Shown: positions 1 to 6,767 of the stretch, piece after piece
How positions within the stretch are numbered: position 1 is the first letter of the stretch
How the letters are laid out: each line of letters begins with the position of its first letter
Notes under the pieces: model-generated
Databases searched by the model: none
What the model saw: the letters and a program-made list of their open reading frames with translations, nothing else
Told to the model about the DNA's origin: nothing
Assembly: GCA_027293245.1 (NCBI GenBank)
Contig: JAPUFZ010000212.1
Location: 1 to 6,983 of the forward strand
DNA from: Gammaproteobacteria bacterium
GTDB lineage: Bacteria > Pseudomonadota > Gammaproteobacteria > GCA-001735895
Length of the DNA: 6,983 nucleotides
Reading direction: 5' to 3'
Translations under genes and position numbers: made by a program

Positions 1-359
1 ATCGCAACCACATAATGTTTCTCGTCGGATAAGGATACAAACACGTTTTCTACCTGTTTTTGATGCGCGAGTTGCGATGCAGCTTTTGTAAAATGCAGCA
101 TTGGCTTGCCATATCTATCATTGGCAACTTCAATACTCTTATAACCCACGCTGCTGCCAAACCCGGTGCCAAGTGCTTTGGCAGCCGCCTCCTTGGCGGC
201 AAAACGAGTCGCCAGGTAAGTTGCCGGATTGTTTCTCCTGTCGAACTCCCGCAGTTCATTCGGCGTTAATATGCGCTGCGCAATGCGTTCACCGAAGCGC
301 GCGTAAATTTTTTCAAATCGTTCTGTTTCGGCTATATCGACACCGATACCAACTATCAT
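1..359 (-). CDS. acpS: Holo-[acyl-carrier-protein] synthase AcpS, 3' end cut by window edge
   Basis: AcpS is a cytoplasmic enzyme that moves 4'-phosphopantetheine from coenzyme A to a serine of apo-ACP, making the active carrier for fatty acid synthesis. The frame opens with ATG at 359-357 and shows 119 codons before the window ends. The family is usually about 126 residues, so only a short tail is missing. The N-terminus MIVGIGVDI carries the metal-binding Asp (D8), and residues 53-61 read FAAKEAAAK with the second metal ligand E57, followed by the GTG turn. Near the cut end SDEKHYVVA matches the E. coli SDERHY-like C-terminal strand. An AAGG lies 8 bases before the ATG and can serve as ribosome binding site. 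The ATG also overlaps, as ATGA, the stop of a doubtful small frame upstream. acpS follows pdxJ in most gammaproteobacteria, which supports the call. Confidence 0.96.
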   Translation of the reverse strand, partial: MIVGIGVDIAETERFEKIYARFGERIAQRILTPNELREFDRRNNPATYLATRFAAKEAAAKALGTGFGSSVGYKSIEVANDRYGKPMLHFTKAASQLAHQKQVENVFVSLSDEKHYVVA

Positions 360-556
360 CCTGAAAACCTTAGTTGAATCGCGATCAAGGTGCCTGTTAG
401 CGTACTGGAGACAAGGCACAACGACGCGGAATAGCCAGCTCTTTCAAGGAGTTGTAACACCGTCACCGGTGCGCTAACAGGTGCATTGCTCGTGATAGCG
501 GTCTTCACCCTACTGGTGAATGCGATAAAAGCAGTGAGCAGTAAATTTATCAACAT
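356..556 (-). CDS. Doubtful small ORF (66 aa) between pdxJ and acpS
   Basis: I do not recognise this frame. It begins at the first ATG (556-554) and ends with TGA at 358-356, overlapping the acpS start as ATGA, like the recO-pdxJ and era-side joints in this cluster. The stop-free stretch extends further back to a TTG at 616 inside pdxJ. The peptide has two mildly hydrophobic stretches (residues 2-13 and 44-60) around a Ser/Pro/Val-rich middle. A two-helix membrane peptide is conceivable, but neither stretch is a strong membrane segment. There is no good Shine-Dalgarno; the nearest purine run is AGAGAA about 10 bases before the ATG. The frame also lies over an inverted repeat and two hairpins, which suggests the DNA is constrained as a repeat or RNA structure, not as protein. 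It may be a chance frame. Confidence 0.2.
   Translation of the reverse strand: MLINLLLTAFIAFTSRVKTAITSNAPVSAPVTVLQLLERAGYSASLCLVSSTLTGTLIAIQLRFSG
379..495. repeat. Imperfect inverted repeat with nested hairpin in pdxJ-acpS gap
   Basis: The arm cctgttagcg (393-402) is the exact reverse complement of cgctaacagg (472-481). Extending outward to 379-402 and 472-495, I count 19 of 24 positions matching. The core TGTTAGC also occurs a third time at 556-562. Directly inside the right arm is a perfect 5-bp hairpin, 458-471; in the mRNA sense it is CACCG-GTGA-CGGTG, with a GNRA-type loop. A further 5-base complement, acaac (418-422) with gttgt (451-455), could close the interior. This could be a folded element of the operon mRNA, or the remnant of a short palindromic or MITE-like repeat. 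No target-site duplication is evident. Confidence 0.55.
504..520. other. Perfect 6-bp hairpin downstream of pdxJ
   Basis: TTCACC (504-509) pairs exactly with GGTGAA (515-520) around a 5-base loop. It lies about 77 bases downstream of the pdxJ stop in the transcribed direction. No T-run follows it on either strand, so it does not look like an intrinsic terminator. It may act as a 3' stem protecting or pausing the operon mRNA, or be part of the repeat-like segment beside it. Confidence 0.4.
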
Positions 557-596
557 GTTAGCTGAGTTCTCTAGCGGTCTACTGAGGTTTCCAGGA

Positions 597-1328
597 TCAT
601 ATTCGCGCTTCGACAATGAGCCGTTTCATTTCGCGGATTGAATTGGCGAGACCATTAAATACCGCATCGGCGATGATGGCGTGGCCGATATTTAGCTCGC
701 TTAGCTGGGGAATGGCTGCGATTGCCTGAACATTGTGGTAATTCAGGCCATGACCTGCATTGACCTGCAAACCCTTCTCATAGGCATAGGATATAGACTC
801 GATTAGTTTTTCCAGCAGGGCCAGCTGTTCGGCACCACGCGCATCGGCATAATGTCCGGTATGAATTTCGACACAGGGTGCACCACATTCGATAACCGCA
901 TCGATCTGCTCAAAACTGGCGTCAATAAATGGCGATACCCGGGTTCCAGCAGCGGCCAGTAGTTCGCAAGCCTCACGCAACTGGGGGAATTGGCCGGCCA
1001 CGTCGAGACCTCCCTCGGTGGTTAACTCTTCGCGTTTTTCGGGAACCAGGCAAACATCCTCTGCCTTGAATTCGCAGGCAAATTCAAGCATTTCAGGGAT
1101 CACCGCCATTTCCAGATTGAGCTTGGTCTGTACTACCTGCTTCAATAATAGTGCATCCCGTTTCTGGATATGACGAAGATCTTCGCGCAGATGAAACGTG
1201 ATCGAGTCCGCTCCCGACTGCTCAGCGATCTGGGCGGCGAAAACTGGATCCGGATAACGTGTACCTCGCGCCTGGCGCAGTGTAGCAACGTGGTCAATAT
1301 TGACTCCCAGGGTAACTGGATTATTCAT
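597..1328 (-). CDS. pdxJ: Pyridoxine 5'-phosphate synthase PdxJ
   Basis: PdxJ condenses 1-deoxy-D-xylulose 5-phosphate with 3-amino-2-oxopropyl phosphate, the last ring-forming step of the DXP-dependent vitamin B6 pathway, in the cytoplasm. The 243-residue product has the same length as the E. coli enzyme and reads as a complete TIM-barrel. Visible family motifs are [16 protein letters not shown] (8-23), HLRED (46-50), LNLEMA (70-75), [16 protein letters not shown] (95-110), EIHTGHYAD (154-162), [11 protein letters not shown] (190-200, with the catalytic-type H193) and ELNIGHAI (211-218). From memory, the usual HLREDRRHI is here HLREDLRHI (L51), and GR after GHAII in E. coli is AD here (220-221); neither removes a residue I know to be essential. 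The ATG overlaps the recO TGA by 4 bases, and AAGAG lies about 7 bases before it. pdxJ-acpS neighbourhood is typical. Confidence 0.98.
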   Translation of the reverse strand: MNNPVTLGVNIDHVATLRQARGTRYPDPVFAAQIAEQSGADSITFHLREDLRHIQKRDALLLKQVVQTKLNLEMAVIPEMLEFACEFKAEDVCLVPEKREELTTEGGLDVAGQFPQLREACELLAAAGTRVSPFIDASFEQIDAVIECGAPCVEIHTGHYADARGAEQLALLEKLIESISYAYEKGLQVNAGHGLNYHNVQAIAAIPQLSELNIGHAIIADAVFNGLANSIREMKRLIVEARI

Positions 1329-2023
1329 GTTCGGCTCTTAATCTGTCGGTAGATATCGCGAGATTTTAGCGTTTTTCCGTGTAAGTTAAAGTCAATAATA
1401 CAACGCATCACTGTTTTCGCCATTTGCAACACCTGCCTGCTCTCGTATTGTCCCTGGTTCCAGGCAATGATCAACTCACCACTTATCGCATTCCTGTCAG
1501 CTTTGTGACAGCTTACAAATCCGCTGGAAGCGATGAAATGATAGTAGCCGCCTGCCTGAATCGCCTGTTCGGTTTCTGCCTCGACACGGGTGTCTGGTAG
1601 ATATCCTAGCATTTTCATGAGTGAACGTTCAAACGCCCGCAGGTGCATTTCCGATAAATCATGGCCGGCGTTATCGAGCAAGTCACTATAGAGTCGAAAC
1701 AACTCGGGGCTGGCTTCCTGCACCGGTAAAAACGCAATTATCAGTTCATTCACATACAACATTGGAAGGTATTGTTTTTCATCGACAGGCATTGCAGAAC
1801 CGTCGATTGCAGTGAGAGTTTTTAGTTCGCTGCGCCCGCTCCAGCTAATAACCAACGGGTAAAATGGCTGGAACAGAGCCTGTGACTTACTGCGTTTACC
1901 AGCTTTTGCCAGCACGCTGATGCGGCCAAAGTCCAGGGTCAGTAAATCAAGTATCAGGCTGGAATTTTGCCAGTCTCGACGATGTAGTACAAAAGCGGGT
2001 TGGTCAATGACTCTGGTCTGCAT
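1325..2023 (-). CDS. recO: DNA repair protein RecO
   Basis: RecO works with RecR in the RecF pathway, displacing SSB and loading RecA on gapped DNA. From the ATG at 2023 the protein is 232 residues, near the E. coli length of 242. The start region [15 protein letters not shown] and the following strands fit the N-terminal OB fold, with [15 protein letters not shown] and then LFQPFYPL. The helical C-terminal part shows the conserved YVNELI and [14 protein letters not shown]. It ends with [14 protein letters not shown], matching the E. coli LKSRELFRQ region. Only two cysteines lie in the C-terminal half and no CxxC pair is present, so there is no zinc finger, as in other gammaproteobacterial RecO. 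A TTG four codons earlier (2035) is also in frame; I prefer ATG because the added residues lack homology I recognise. Either start overlaps era (20 or 32 bases). There is no clear Shine-Dalgarno, so coupled re-initiation is likely. Confidence 0.95.
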   Translation of the reverse strand: MQTRVIDQPAFVLHRRDWQNSSLILDLLTLDFGRISVLAKAGKRSKSQALFQPFYPLVISWSGRSELKTLTAIDGSAMPVDEKQYLPMLYVNELIIAFLPVQEASPELFRLYSDLLDNAGHDLSEMHLRAFERSLMKMLGYLPDTRVEAETEQAIQAGGYYHFIASSGFVSCHKADRNAISGELIIAWNQGQYESRQVLQMAKTVMRCIIDFNLHGKTLKSRDIYRQIKSRT

Positions 2024-2906
2024 CGGAATAGCCAAAAGCGGCCAGCGACTTTTCGTCGTCAGCCCAGCCCTCGCGCAGCTTGACCCAAAGCTGTAGATAT
2101 ACCTTGTTGCCGATTAGACGTTGAATATCCTCCCGCGCCAGGGTACCTATTTTTTTCAATAAACTACCATTTTTACCGATCACGATTCCCTTATGTGATT
2201 TTCGCTCAACCCAGATGGTGGCCGAAATTCGGGTCATATCAGACTCTTCGTTGTAGTGATCTATGCTGACCGTAAGCGAATAGGGCAATTCCTGGGTCAG
2301 GGACCTGAAAAGCTTTTCCCGGATAATCTCCGCCGCGATAAAACGCATCGACTTATCAGTCAGCTGATCATTCGGAAACACTGGAACCGCAATCGGTAAC
2401 CGGGCAATAATCAGCGCCTCGAGTCGGTCCAGGTTTTGATTTTTCAGGGCGGAAACAGGTACGATTTCACGACCCGGGGCGCAATCGGCAATTTTTTGCA
2501 TCAGTGGGAGGCAGGCTTGTTTGCTGACCTGATCAATTTTATTCAGGACAATCGTGACATTCTCAAACTCTTCAGTCCGCCGCAAAATTTTTATATCATC
2601 CGCATTAAATTTTTTGACTTCGAGCAATACACAAATCAGATCCACATCAGCCAACATGCTGGTAGCCGCGCGATTCATATACCGATGAATCGCCTTTCGA
2701 TTATTATCGTGTATTCCCGGCGTATCGACAAAAATACACTGATAGTCTTCGGTGGTTTTTATTCCCAGAATCTGGTGGCGGGTGGTCTGTGGCCGATCCG
2801 CGGTAATACTGATTTTTTCTCCAATCAGGGCATTCATCAAGGTTGACTTGCCGGTATTAGGCTTGCCAATTAAGGCCACGTATCCGGTTTTGAAGCCTTC
2901 GCTCAT
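2004..2906 (-). CDS. era: GTPase Era, 16S rRNA-binding 30S assembly factor
   Basis: Era is an essential GTPase that binds the 3' end of 16S rRNA and helps mature the 30S subunit. The 300-residue product matches the family length (E. coli 301). GTPase motifs are G1 GKPNTGKST (14-22), a G2 region with TTRH (41-44), G3 DTPG (61-64), G4 NKID (122-125) and G5-like SALK (152-155). The G1 loop has Thr18 where Val is usual (GRPNVGKST), but the GxxxxGKS frame is intact. A C-terminal KH domain follows, with the IGKNG (about 243-247) form of the GxxG loop and the conserved WVKLREGWADDE. The ATG overlaps the rnc stop as ATGA, which suggests coupled translation of RNase III and Era, the standard arrangement for these two. 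Its own ribosome binding site is weak. Confidence 0.98.
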   Translation of the reverse strand: MSEGFKTGYVALIGKPNTGKSTLMNALIGEKISITADRPQTTRHQILGIKTTEDYQCIFVDTPGIHDNNRKAIHRYMNRAATSMLADVDLICVLLEVKKFNADDIKILRRTEEFENVTIVLNKIDQVSKQACLPLMQKIADCAPGREIVPVSALKNQNLDRLEALIIARLPIAVPVFPNDQLTDKSMRFIAAEIIREKLFRSLTQELPYSLTVSIDHYNEESDMTRISATIWVERKSHKGIVIGKNGSLLKKIGTLAREDIQRLIGNKVYLQLWVKLREGWADDEKSLAAFGYSDADQSH

Positions 2907-3574
2907 TGCTTCAATTGTCCCAGTGCCTTGTGCGCGGCTTCCTGTTCAGCCTTTTTTCGACTCAAACCCTTGCCTGTGCTTTTTAAACCGATAGATTCAA
3001 CACTGCAGGTAACCGTAAAAACCTGATCGTGTGATTTTCCAACGGTTTTCACCACCAGGTAATCCGGTAATTCGATTTGTTTCGACTGCAGGTATTCCTG
3101 TAAACAGGTTTTTGCATCTTTGAGGGAATGGATATCTGGAAGTGTGCGCAAATAATCGTGGTACAGGGCGGTAATAGATTCGCGTGCCGCATCGAATCCG
3201 CCGTCTAGATAAACAGCGCCTATGATTGCCTCGAGGGTATCGCACAATATCGACGATCGGCGGAAACCACCGCTTTTCAGTTCACCGCTACCCAGATTGA
3301 TATAATCACCGAGATTCATATCGCGTGCGACCCGGGTCAGGGCTTCCTGCTTGACCAGTGAAGCTCGCATTCGACTGAGTTGCCCTTCCGTCGCTTCGGG
3401 TTCGCGCGCATAAATGTTTTCGGAGATAACCAGACCGAGTACGCTATCACCAAGAAACTCGAGTCTTTCGTTATTGCAATTGTGTGAGTAGCTACGGTGG
3501 GTAAGTGCCTGTTCGAGTAATTCTACCTGCCTGAATTTATAGTTTAATAGTTTCTGGATCTTATCCAGTTTCAC
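2903..3574 (-). CDS. rnc: Ribonuclease III
   Basis: RNase III cleaves double-stranded RNA, processing the rRNA precursor and many mRNAs. The 223-residue protein has the catalytic domain with signature NERLEFLGDSVLG (35-47). Catalytic acidic residues are E39, D43, D112 and E115, the latter two in the DTLEAIIG helix. GELKSGGFRRSSIL (97-110) precedes them. The double-stranded RNA-binding domain occupies about residues 150-223: LQEYLQ, DYLVV, then GKGLSRKKAEQEAAHKAL. The start is GTG (3574-3572), overlapping the TGA of the upstream gene as GTGA, with no clear Shine-Dalgarno, so translation is probably coupled. In E. coli rnc is autoregulated through a stem in its own leader. Here the start lies within the end of the preceding gene, so no such separate leader exists directly in front; any autoregulatory site would have to lie elsewhere. 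Confidence 0.98.
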   Translation of the reverse strand: MKLDKIQKLLNYKFRQVELLEQALTHRSYSHNCNNERLEFLGDSVLGLVISENIYAREPEATEGQLSRMRASLVKQEALTRVARDMNLGDYINLGSGELKSGGFRRSSILCDTLEAIIGAVYLDGGFDAARESITALYHDYLRTLPDIHSLKDAKTCLQEYLQSKQIELPDYLVVKTVGKSHDQVFTVTCSVESIGLKSTGKGLSRKKAEQEAAHKALGQLKQ

Positions 3575-3963
3575 CGGTTTATCACTATGGTCTCGACAAA
3601 ATGGCCGCCGATAAACAACGGGCCGAGATAGGGACGCCTGGATTCGTATTCGATGGTAACCGTGGTTTTACCATTTTTACGAGACATGGTGACATGTTCT
3701 TTTTTAATAATTCTTACCTCGTTGATGTACAAGCGCTTTTTAATTGATTCCCAAATTGCGGCCTTGGATTTAGGATCAACTCTATGATCATTCTCAACCG
3801 AGGTTAAAACCGACTTTACTGCATAGTTTTCGATATAAATCGGAATTATCTTCACAGCAGTCAGGGCGATAAGAGCGATGACAACCAGCAACATAACTAT
3901 GCCTATAAAGGTCATTCCATTTTGCCGGTTTCGGATGCCTGTCATATTCATTGTTTTATTCAT
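3571..3963 (-). CDS. DUF4845 family single-pass membrane protein
   Basis: This 130-residue protein fits the DUF4845 family commonly found between lepB and rnc in non-enteric gammaproteobacteria and betaproteobacteria; its function is unknown to me. A short basic N-terminus (residues 1-15) leads into one hydrophobic helix, about residues 17-37, followed by KIIPIYIENYAVK and a soluble part of about 85 residues. The basic head suggests an inner-membrane anchor with the soluble part outside the cytoplasm. The sequence around the helix start, QNGMTFIGIV, resembles the type IV prepilin cleavage region, but position +5 is Gly, not Glu. The ATG at 3963 is chosen because GAGG lies 8 bases before it, overlapping the lepB stop. 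The gene starts 10 bases after lepB and overlaps rnc by 4 bases. The link to LepB could reflect membrane or export roles, but this is inference from position only. Confidence 0.88.
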   Translation of the reverse strand: MNKTMNMTGIRNRQNGMTFIGIVMLLVVIALIALTAVKIIPIYIENYAVKSVLTSVENDHRVDPKSKAAIWESIKKRLYINEVRIIKKEHVTMSRKNGKTTVTIEYESRRPYLGPLFIGGHFVETIVINR

Positions 3964-3970
3964 TTTGATT

Positions 3971-3975
3971 ACCTC
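3971..3975 (-). promoter_or_regulatory. Ribosome binding site of the DUF4845 gene
   Basis: The minus strand reads GAGGT here, with 8 bases between GAGG and the ATG at 3963. It shares bases with the TGA stop of lepB (3976-3974). It decides the start over two further in-frame ATG codons, at residues 5 and 7. Confidence 0.75.
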
Positions 3976-4804
3976 AATCTGAAATTCCTGTACCTATTCT
4001 ATTTACATTCAGGCCACTGCCTCCGGGTCGCCAATCCCAGTGCATCCATATTATAATAGCCTTTCCTACCAGATTTTTCTCAGGAACATAACCCCAGAAT
4101 CGGCTATCGTTACTGTGGTCCCGATTGTCACCCATGACGAAATAATGGCCTTCGGGTACCAAATACTCACCATCGAAGGAATAGGGTACATCCGGATTGT
4201 TCATTATCGTATGACCAACCTGACCAAATTCCTCAATAAACACTGCGCAACTGGCATTTGCCTTATCACAACCGTCACCAGATAGCATCTGCTCACGATC
4301 GCCAAGACCCCAGTACTTATGGTCAAATAATACATTCACGGGTTGGCCATTTACCGTTAAGCGCCGATTCTTGTAACTAATACGATCACCAGGTATGCCG
4401 ACCACTCGCTTTATATAGTCGAGCGATTCATTTTTAGGATATCGAAAAACTGCGACATCGCCCCTTTTGGGTTTATCACCTTCGGTAATTCGGGTGTGGG
4501 TGATTGGCAATCGCAGGCCATATGAAAATTTGTTGACCAGTATAAAATCACCCACCAGTAAGCTGGGCATCATCGAACCCGAAGGAATACGAAAGGGTTC
4601 AAACAAAAAAGAGCGTAATATCATTACCGCGAGCAGCACTGGAAAAAATGATTTTGAATACTCCACCCAGATCGGGTCGGGCAAGGATTTGCTAGTCGCT
4701 AACTGCTGGCGGGATTTGGCGAAAAATAAAGCGTCGACCAACCAGAAAAGACCGGTCAGTGCTGTCGCTACGACCAGTAGGAACTCAAAATCAAAATGGA
4801 CCAT
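3974..4804 (-). CDS. lepB: Signal peptidase I (leader peptidase) LepB
   Basis: LepB is an inner-membrane serine protease that removes signal peptides from exported proteins on the periplasmic side. The 276-residue protein has two N-terminal membrane segments, about residues 8-28 and 52-66, with a polar cytoplasmic loop between. The catalytic Ser is S77 in PSGSMMPSL (74-82), and the Lys general base is K132 in DYIKRVVGIPGD (129-140). The late box GDNRDHSNDSRFWG (225-238) is complete. Cys179 and Cys186 are placed like the periplasmic disulfide of E. coli LepB. It is somewhat shorter than E. coli LepB (324), mostly in loops, which is common in other gammaproteobacteria. The ATG at 4804 has GAGG 10 bases before it. 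It lies 149 bases after lepA, with no convincing promoter in the gap, so it is probably co-transcribed. Confidence 0.98.
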   Translation of the reverse strand: MVHFDFEFLLVVATALTGLFWLVDALFFAKSRQQLATSKSLPDPIWVEYSKSFFPVLLAVMILRSFLFEPFRIPSGSMMPSLLVGDFILVNKFSYGLRLPITHTRITEGDKPKRGDVAVFRYPKNESLDYIKRVVGIPGDRISYKNRRLTVNGQPVNVLFDHKYWGLGDREQMLSGDGCDKANASCAVFIEEFGQVGHTIMNNPDVPYSFDGEYLVPEGHYFVMGDNRDHSNDSRFWGYVPEKNLVGKAIIIWMHWDWRPGGSGLNVNRIGTGISD

Positions 4805-4953
4805 TAACTAACTACCTCAACTCTATTCCAACGCAGGGTTCCACGGAAAAATCGCAGTGTATATGATTTTTATGCAGAGAGCCTGTTTACCAGATTGTTT
4901 TAATTTATAAATACATCCATCAGTGCGGGCACTATCTTCATGCATTATGCAGG
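4805..4953 (-). other. lepA-lepB intergenic gap (149 bases)
   Basis: No gene is visible. In the transcribed direction there is first a small hairpin AGTGC-CC-GCACT (4922-4933), then an AT-rich patch (about 4860-4920), then the lepB ribosome binding site. The hairpin is not followed by a T-run. The AT-rich patch contains TATAAA-like hexamers, but I found no matching -35 box at a sensible distance. An internal promoter for lepB is therefore possible but not shown. Confidence 0.5.
4815..4818 (-). promoter_or_regulatory. Ribosome binding site of lepB
   Basis: The minus strand reads GAGG here, followed by T, 10 bases before the ATG at 4804. The spacing is slightly long but usable, and no other start codon competes nearby. 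Confidence 0.65.
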
Positions 4954-6750
4954 CTAACTATCGACCTTTAACACTGCCAGGAATGCATCTTGCGGAATTT
5001 CTACACTGCCCACCCGCTTCATCCGTTTTTTGCCCGCTTTTTGTTTTTCCAGCAACTTTCGTTTTCGAGACACGTCCCCGCCATAGCATTTTGCCGTCAC
5101 ATTTTTCCGCAATGCCTTGACGTTTGTTCGCGCGACAATATTGGAGCCGATCGCCGCCTGTATGGCAACATCGAACATTTGCCTGGGAATCAATTCCTTC
5201 ATTTTCGAGGCCAGCTCGCGCCCGCGATAGTCTGCATTACTCCGATGTATGATCAGGGAAAGAGCGTCTACCTTCTCACCATTGATCAATACATCCAGCT
5301 TGACCAGATTCGAACTCTCAAAGCGAAGGAATTCGTAGTCAAACGATGCATAACCTCGACTAACCGATTTTAAACGATCGAAGAAATCGAGCACCACTTC
5401 ACTCAGCGGTAATTCGAAAACCAGCGATACCTGATTTCCCATATACTGGATATCCTTCTGCACCCCTCGTTTTTCAATACACAGGGCAATGACCGCACCG
5501 ATATATTCTTCCGGCAATAAAATATTGGCCTGAATGATCGGTTCCCTGATTTCATTGATCTTGTTTACTGCCGGCAGGTCGGCCGGATTATGAATCTCCA
5601 ACACTTTACCCGCCATGGTTTCAATTTGAAAAATAACAGTCGGTGCCGTGGTAATCAGATTCAGGTCGTATTCCCGCTCGAGCCTCTCCTGCACAATTTC
5701 CATGTGTAGCAAACCCAAAAATCCACAACGAAAACCGAAACCGAGCGCCTGTGAAGTTTCGGGCTCGAATTGCAATGCGGCATCATTTAACTTGAGTTTT
5801 TTCAATGCTTCCCGGCAATTTTCATAGTCATCCGAACTGATCGGAAACAGGCCTGCAAAAACCCGGGGCTGGATTTCCTTAAAACCGGCAAGTGTCGCAT
5901 CTGCCGGGTCCTGGCTTAAAGTGATGGTATCGCCGACCTTGGCCGACTCGATATCCTTGATGCCAGATATGATAAAACCGACATCACCCGCCTGTAGCTG
6001 CTCGGTATCTTTGCGTTTGGGCGTAAATATGCCCACTTTTTCAACCGTGTACTCACGCCCGCTCGACATCATCCGAATTTTTTGTCGTGGACGAATGCCA
6101 CCCTGCATCACTCTCACCAGGGTAATAACACCGACATAGTTGTCAAACCACGAATCGATGACCAGGGCCTGGGTCCTGTTCGATGCCGAACCCTCGGGTG
6201 GCGGGATCAGTTCGATAATCTGTTCGAGTAAATCCTCGACACCATGGCCGGTCTTGGCGCTAACTTCGATTGTCTCGGAAGTGTCCAGTCCAATGATTTC
6301 CTCAATTTCCTGCTTCACCCGGTCCGGCTCAGCAGCGGGTAAATCTATCTTATTCAATACTGGTATTACTTCCAGGTCCAGATCGATCGCGGTGTTACAA
6401 TTGGCAACACTCTGTGCCTCGACTCCCTGCGAAGCATCGACAATTAGCAATGCGCCTTCACAGGCCGCCAGAGAACGCGACACCTCATAGGAAAAATCGA
6501 CATGGCCAGGCGTATCAATAAAGTTTAGCGTGTAGGTCTGCCCGTTCCTGGCCTTATATTCGAGCGATACACTCTGGGCTTTAATGGTAATGCCACGCTC
6601 TCTTTCCAGATCCATCGAGTCCAGCACCTGGCTTTCCATTTCGCGTTCGCTGAGACCGCCACAGAGCTGAATAAAGCGATCGGCAAGCGTGGACTTGCCA
6701 TGATCGATATGGGCGATTATCGAGAAATTTCGTATATTCTTCATCCGCAT
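4954..6750 (-). CDS. lepA: Translation factor LepA (elongation factor 4)
   Basis: LepA/EF4 is a ribosome-binding translational GTPase, related to EF-G, proposed to act in back-translocation, initiation or ribosome assembly. From the ATG at 6750 it has 598 residues (E. coli 599). GTPase motifs are G1 AHIDHGKST (13-21), G3 DTPGHVD (79-85, with the catalytic-type H83), G4 NKID (133-136) and G5 SAKTG (164-168). EF-G-like domains II, III and V follow. The LepA-specific C-terminal domain holds the basic segment [15 protein letters not shown] and the following residues (from about 556). Three in-frame ATGs are available: 6780, 6750 and 6744. AGAGGAA at 6767-6761 suits 6750. The 6744 start (MKNIRNFS) aligns exactly with E. 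coli and remains possible. The 6780 start has only pyrimidines in front. As first gene of the visible cluster, it starts about 60 bases after an intrinsic terminator. Confidence 0.97.
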   Translation of the reverse strand: MRMKNIRNFSIIAHIDHGKSTLADRFIQLCGGLSEREMESQVLDSMDLERERGITIKAQSVSLEYKARNGQTYTLNFIDTPGHVDFSYEVSRSLAACEGALLIVDASQGVEAQSVANCNTAIDLDLEVIPVLNKIDLPAAEPDRVKQEIEEIIGLDTSETIEVSAKTGHGVEDLLEQIIELIPPPEGSASNRTQALVIDSWFDNYVGVITLVRVMQGGIRPRQKIRMMSSGREYTVEKVGIFTPKRKDTEQLQAGDVGFIISGIKDIESAKVGDTITLSQDPADATLAGFKEIQPRVFAGLFPISSDDYENCREALKKLKLNDAALQFEPETSQALGFGFRCGFLGLLHMEIVQERLEREYDLNLITTAPTVIFQIETMAGKVLEIHNPADLPAVNKINEIREPIIQANILLPEEYIGAVIALCIEKRGVQKDIQYMGNQVSLVFELPLSEVVLDFFDRLKSVSRGYASFDYEFLRFESSNLVKLDVLINGEKVDALSLIIHRSNADYRGRELASKMKELIPRQMFDVAIQAAIGSNIVARTNVKALRKNVTAKCYGGDVSRKRKLLEKQKAGKKRMKRVGSVEIPQDAFLAVLKVDS

Positions 6751-6760
6751 CGATGAGTAT

Positions 6761-6767
6761 TTCCTCT
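6761..6767 (-). promoter_or_regulatory. Ribosome binding site of lepA
   Basis: The minus strand reads AGAGGAA, with 10 bases between it and the ATG at 6750. It lies inside the longer frame that opens at 6780, which argues against 6780 as the real start. Its distance to 6744 is 16 bases, less suitable. Confidence 0.6.

Noticed and set aside
393..481. Integron attC site formed by the TGTTAGCG...CGCTAACA inverted repeat
   Set aside because: attC sites have the order RYYYAAC then GTTRRRY. Here GTTAGCG comes first and CGCTAAC second on both strands, the bases do not fit the R/Y consensus, and there is no integrase or cassette nearby.
504..520. Intrinsic terminator after pdxJ
   Set aside because: The stem is perfect but no T-run follows on either strand, and acpS downstream has no visible promoter of its own.
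2436..2846. Plus-strand open frame of 136 codons
   Set aside because: It lies wholly within era on the opposite strand, shows no recognisable motif, and era is certain. It is an antisense shadow.
4467..4811. Plus-strand open frame of 114 codons
   Set aside because: It is antisense to the lepB membrane segments and catalytic region, with no family resemblance.
4860..4920. Internal promoter for lepB in the AT-rich patch
   Set aside because: TATAAA and TATACA hexamers occur, but no -35-like hexamer sits 16-18 bases upstream of them.
4990..5373. Plus-strand open frame of 127 codons
   Set aside because: It is antisense to the conserved LepA C-terminal domain, with low-complexity shadow composition.
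6140..6490. Plus-strand open frame of 116 codons
   Set aside because: It is antisense to the LepA GTPase domain; the Ser-rich translation is typical of reverse-strand reading.
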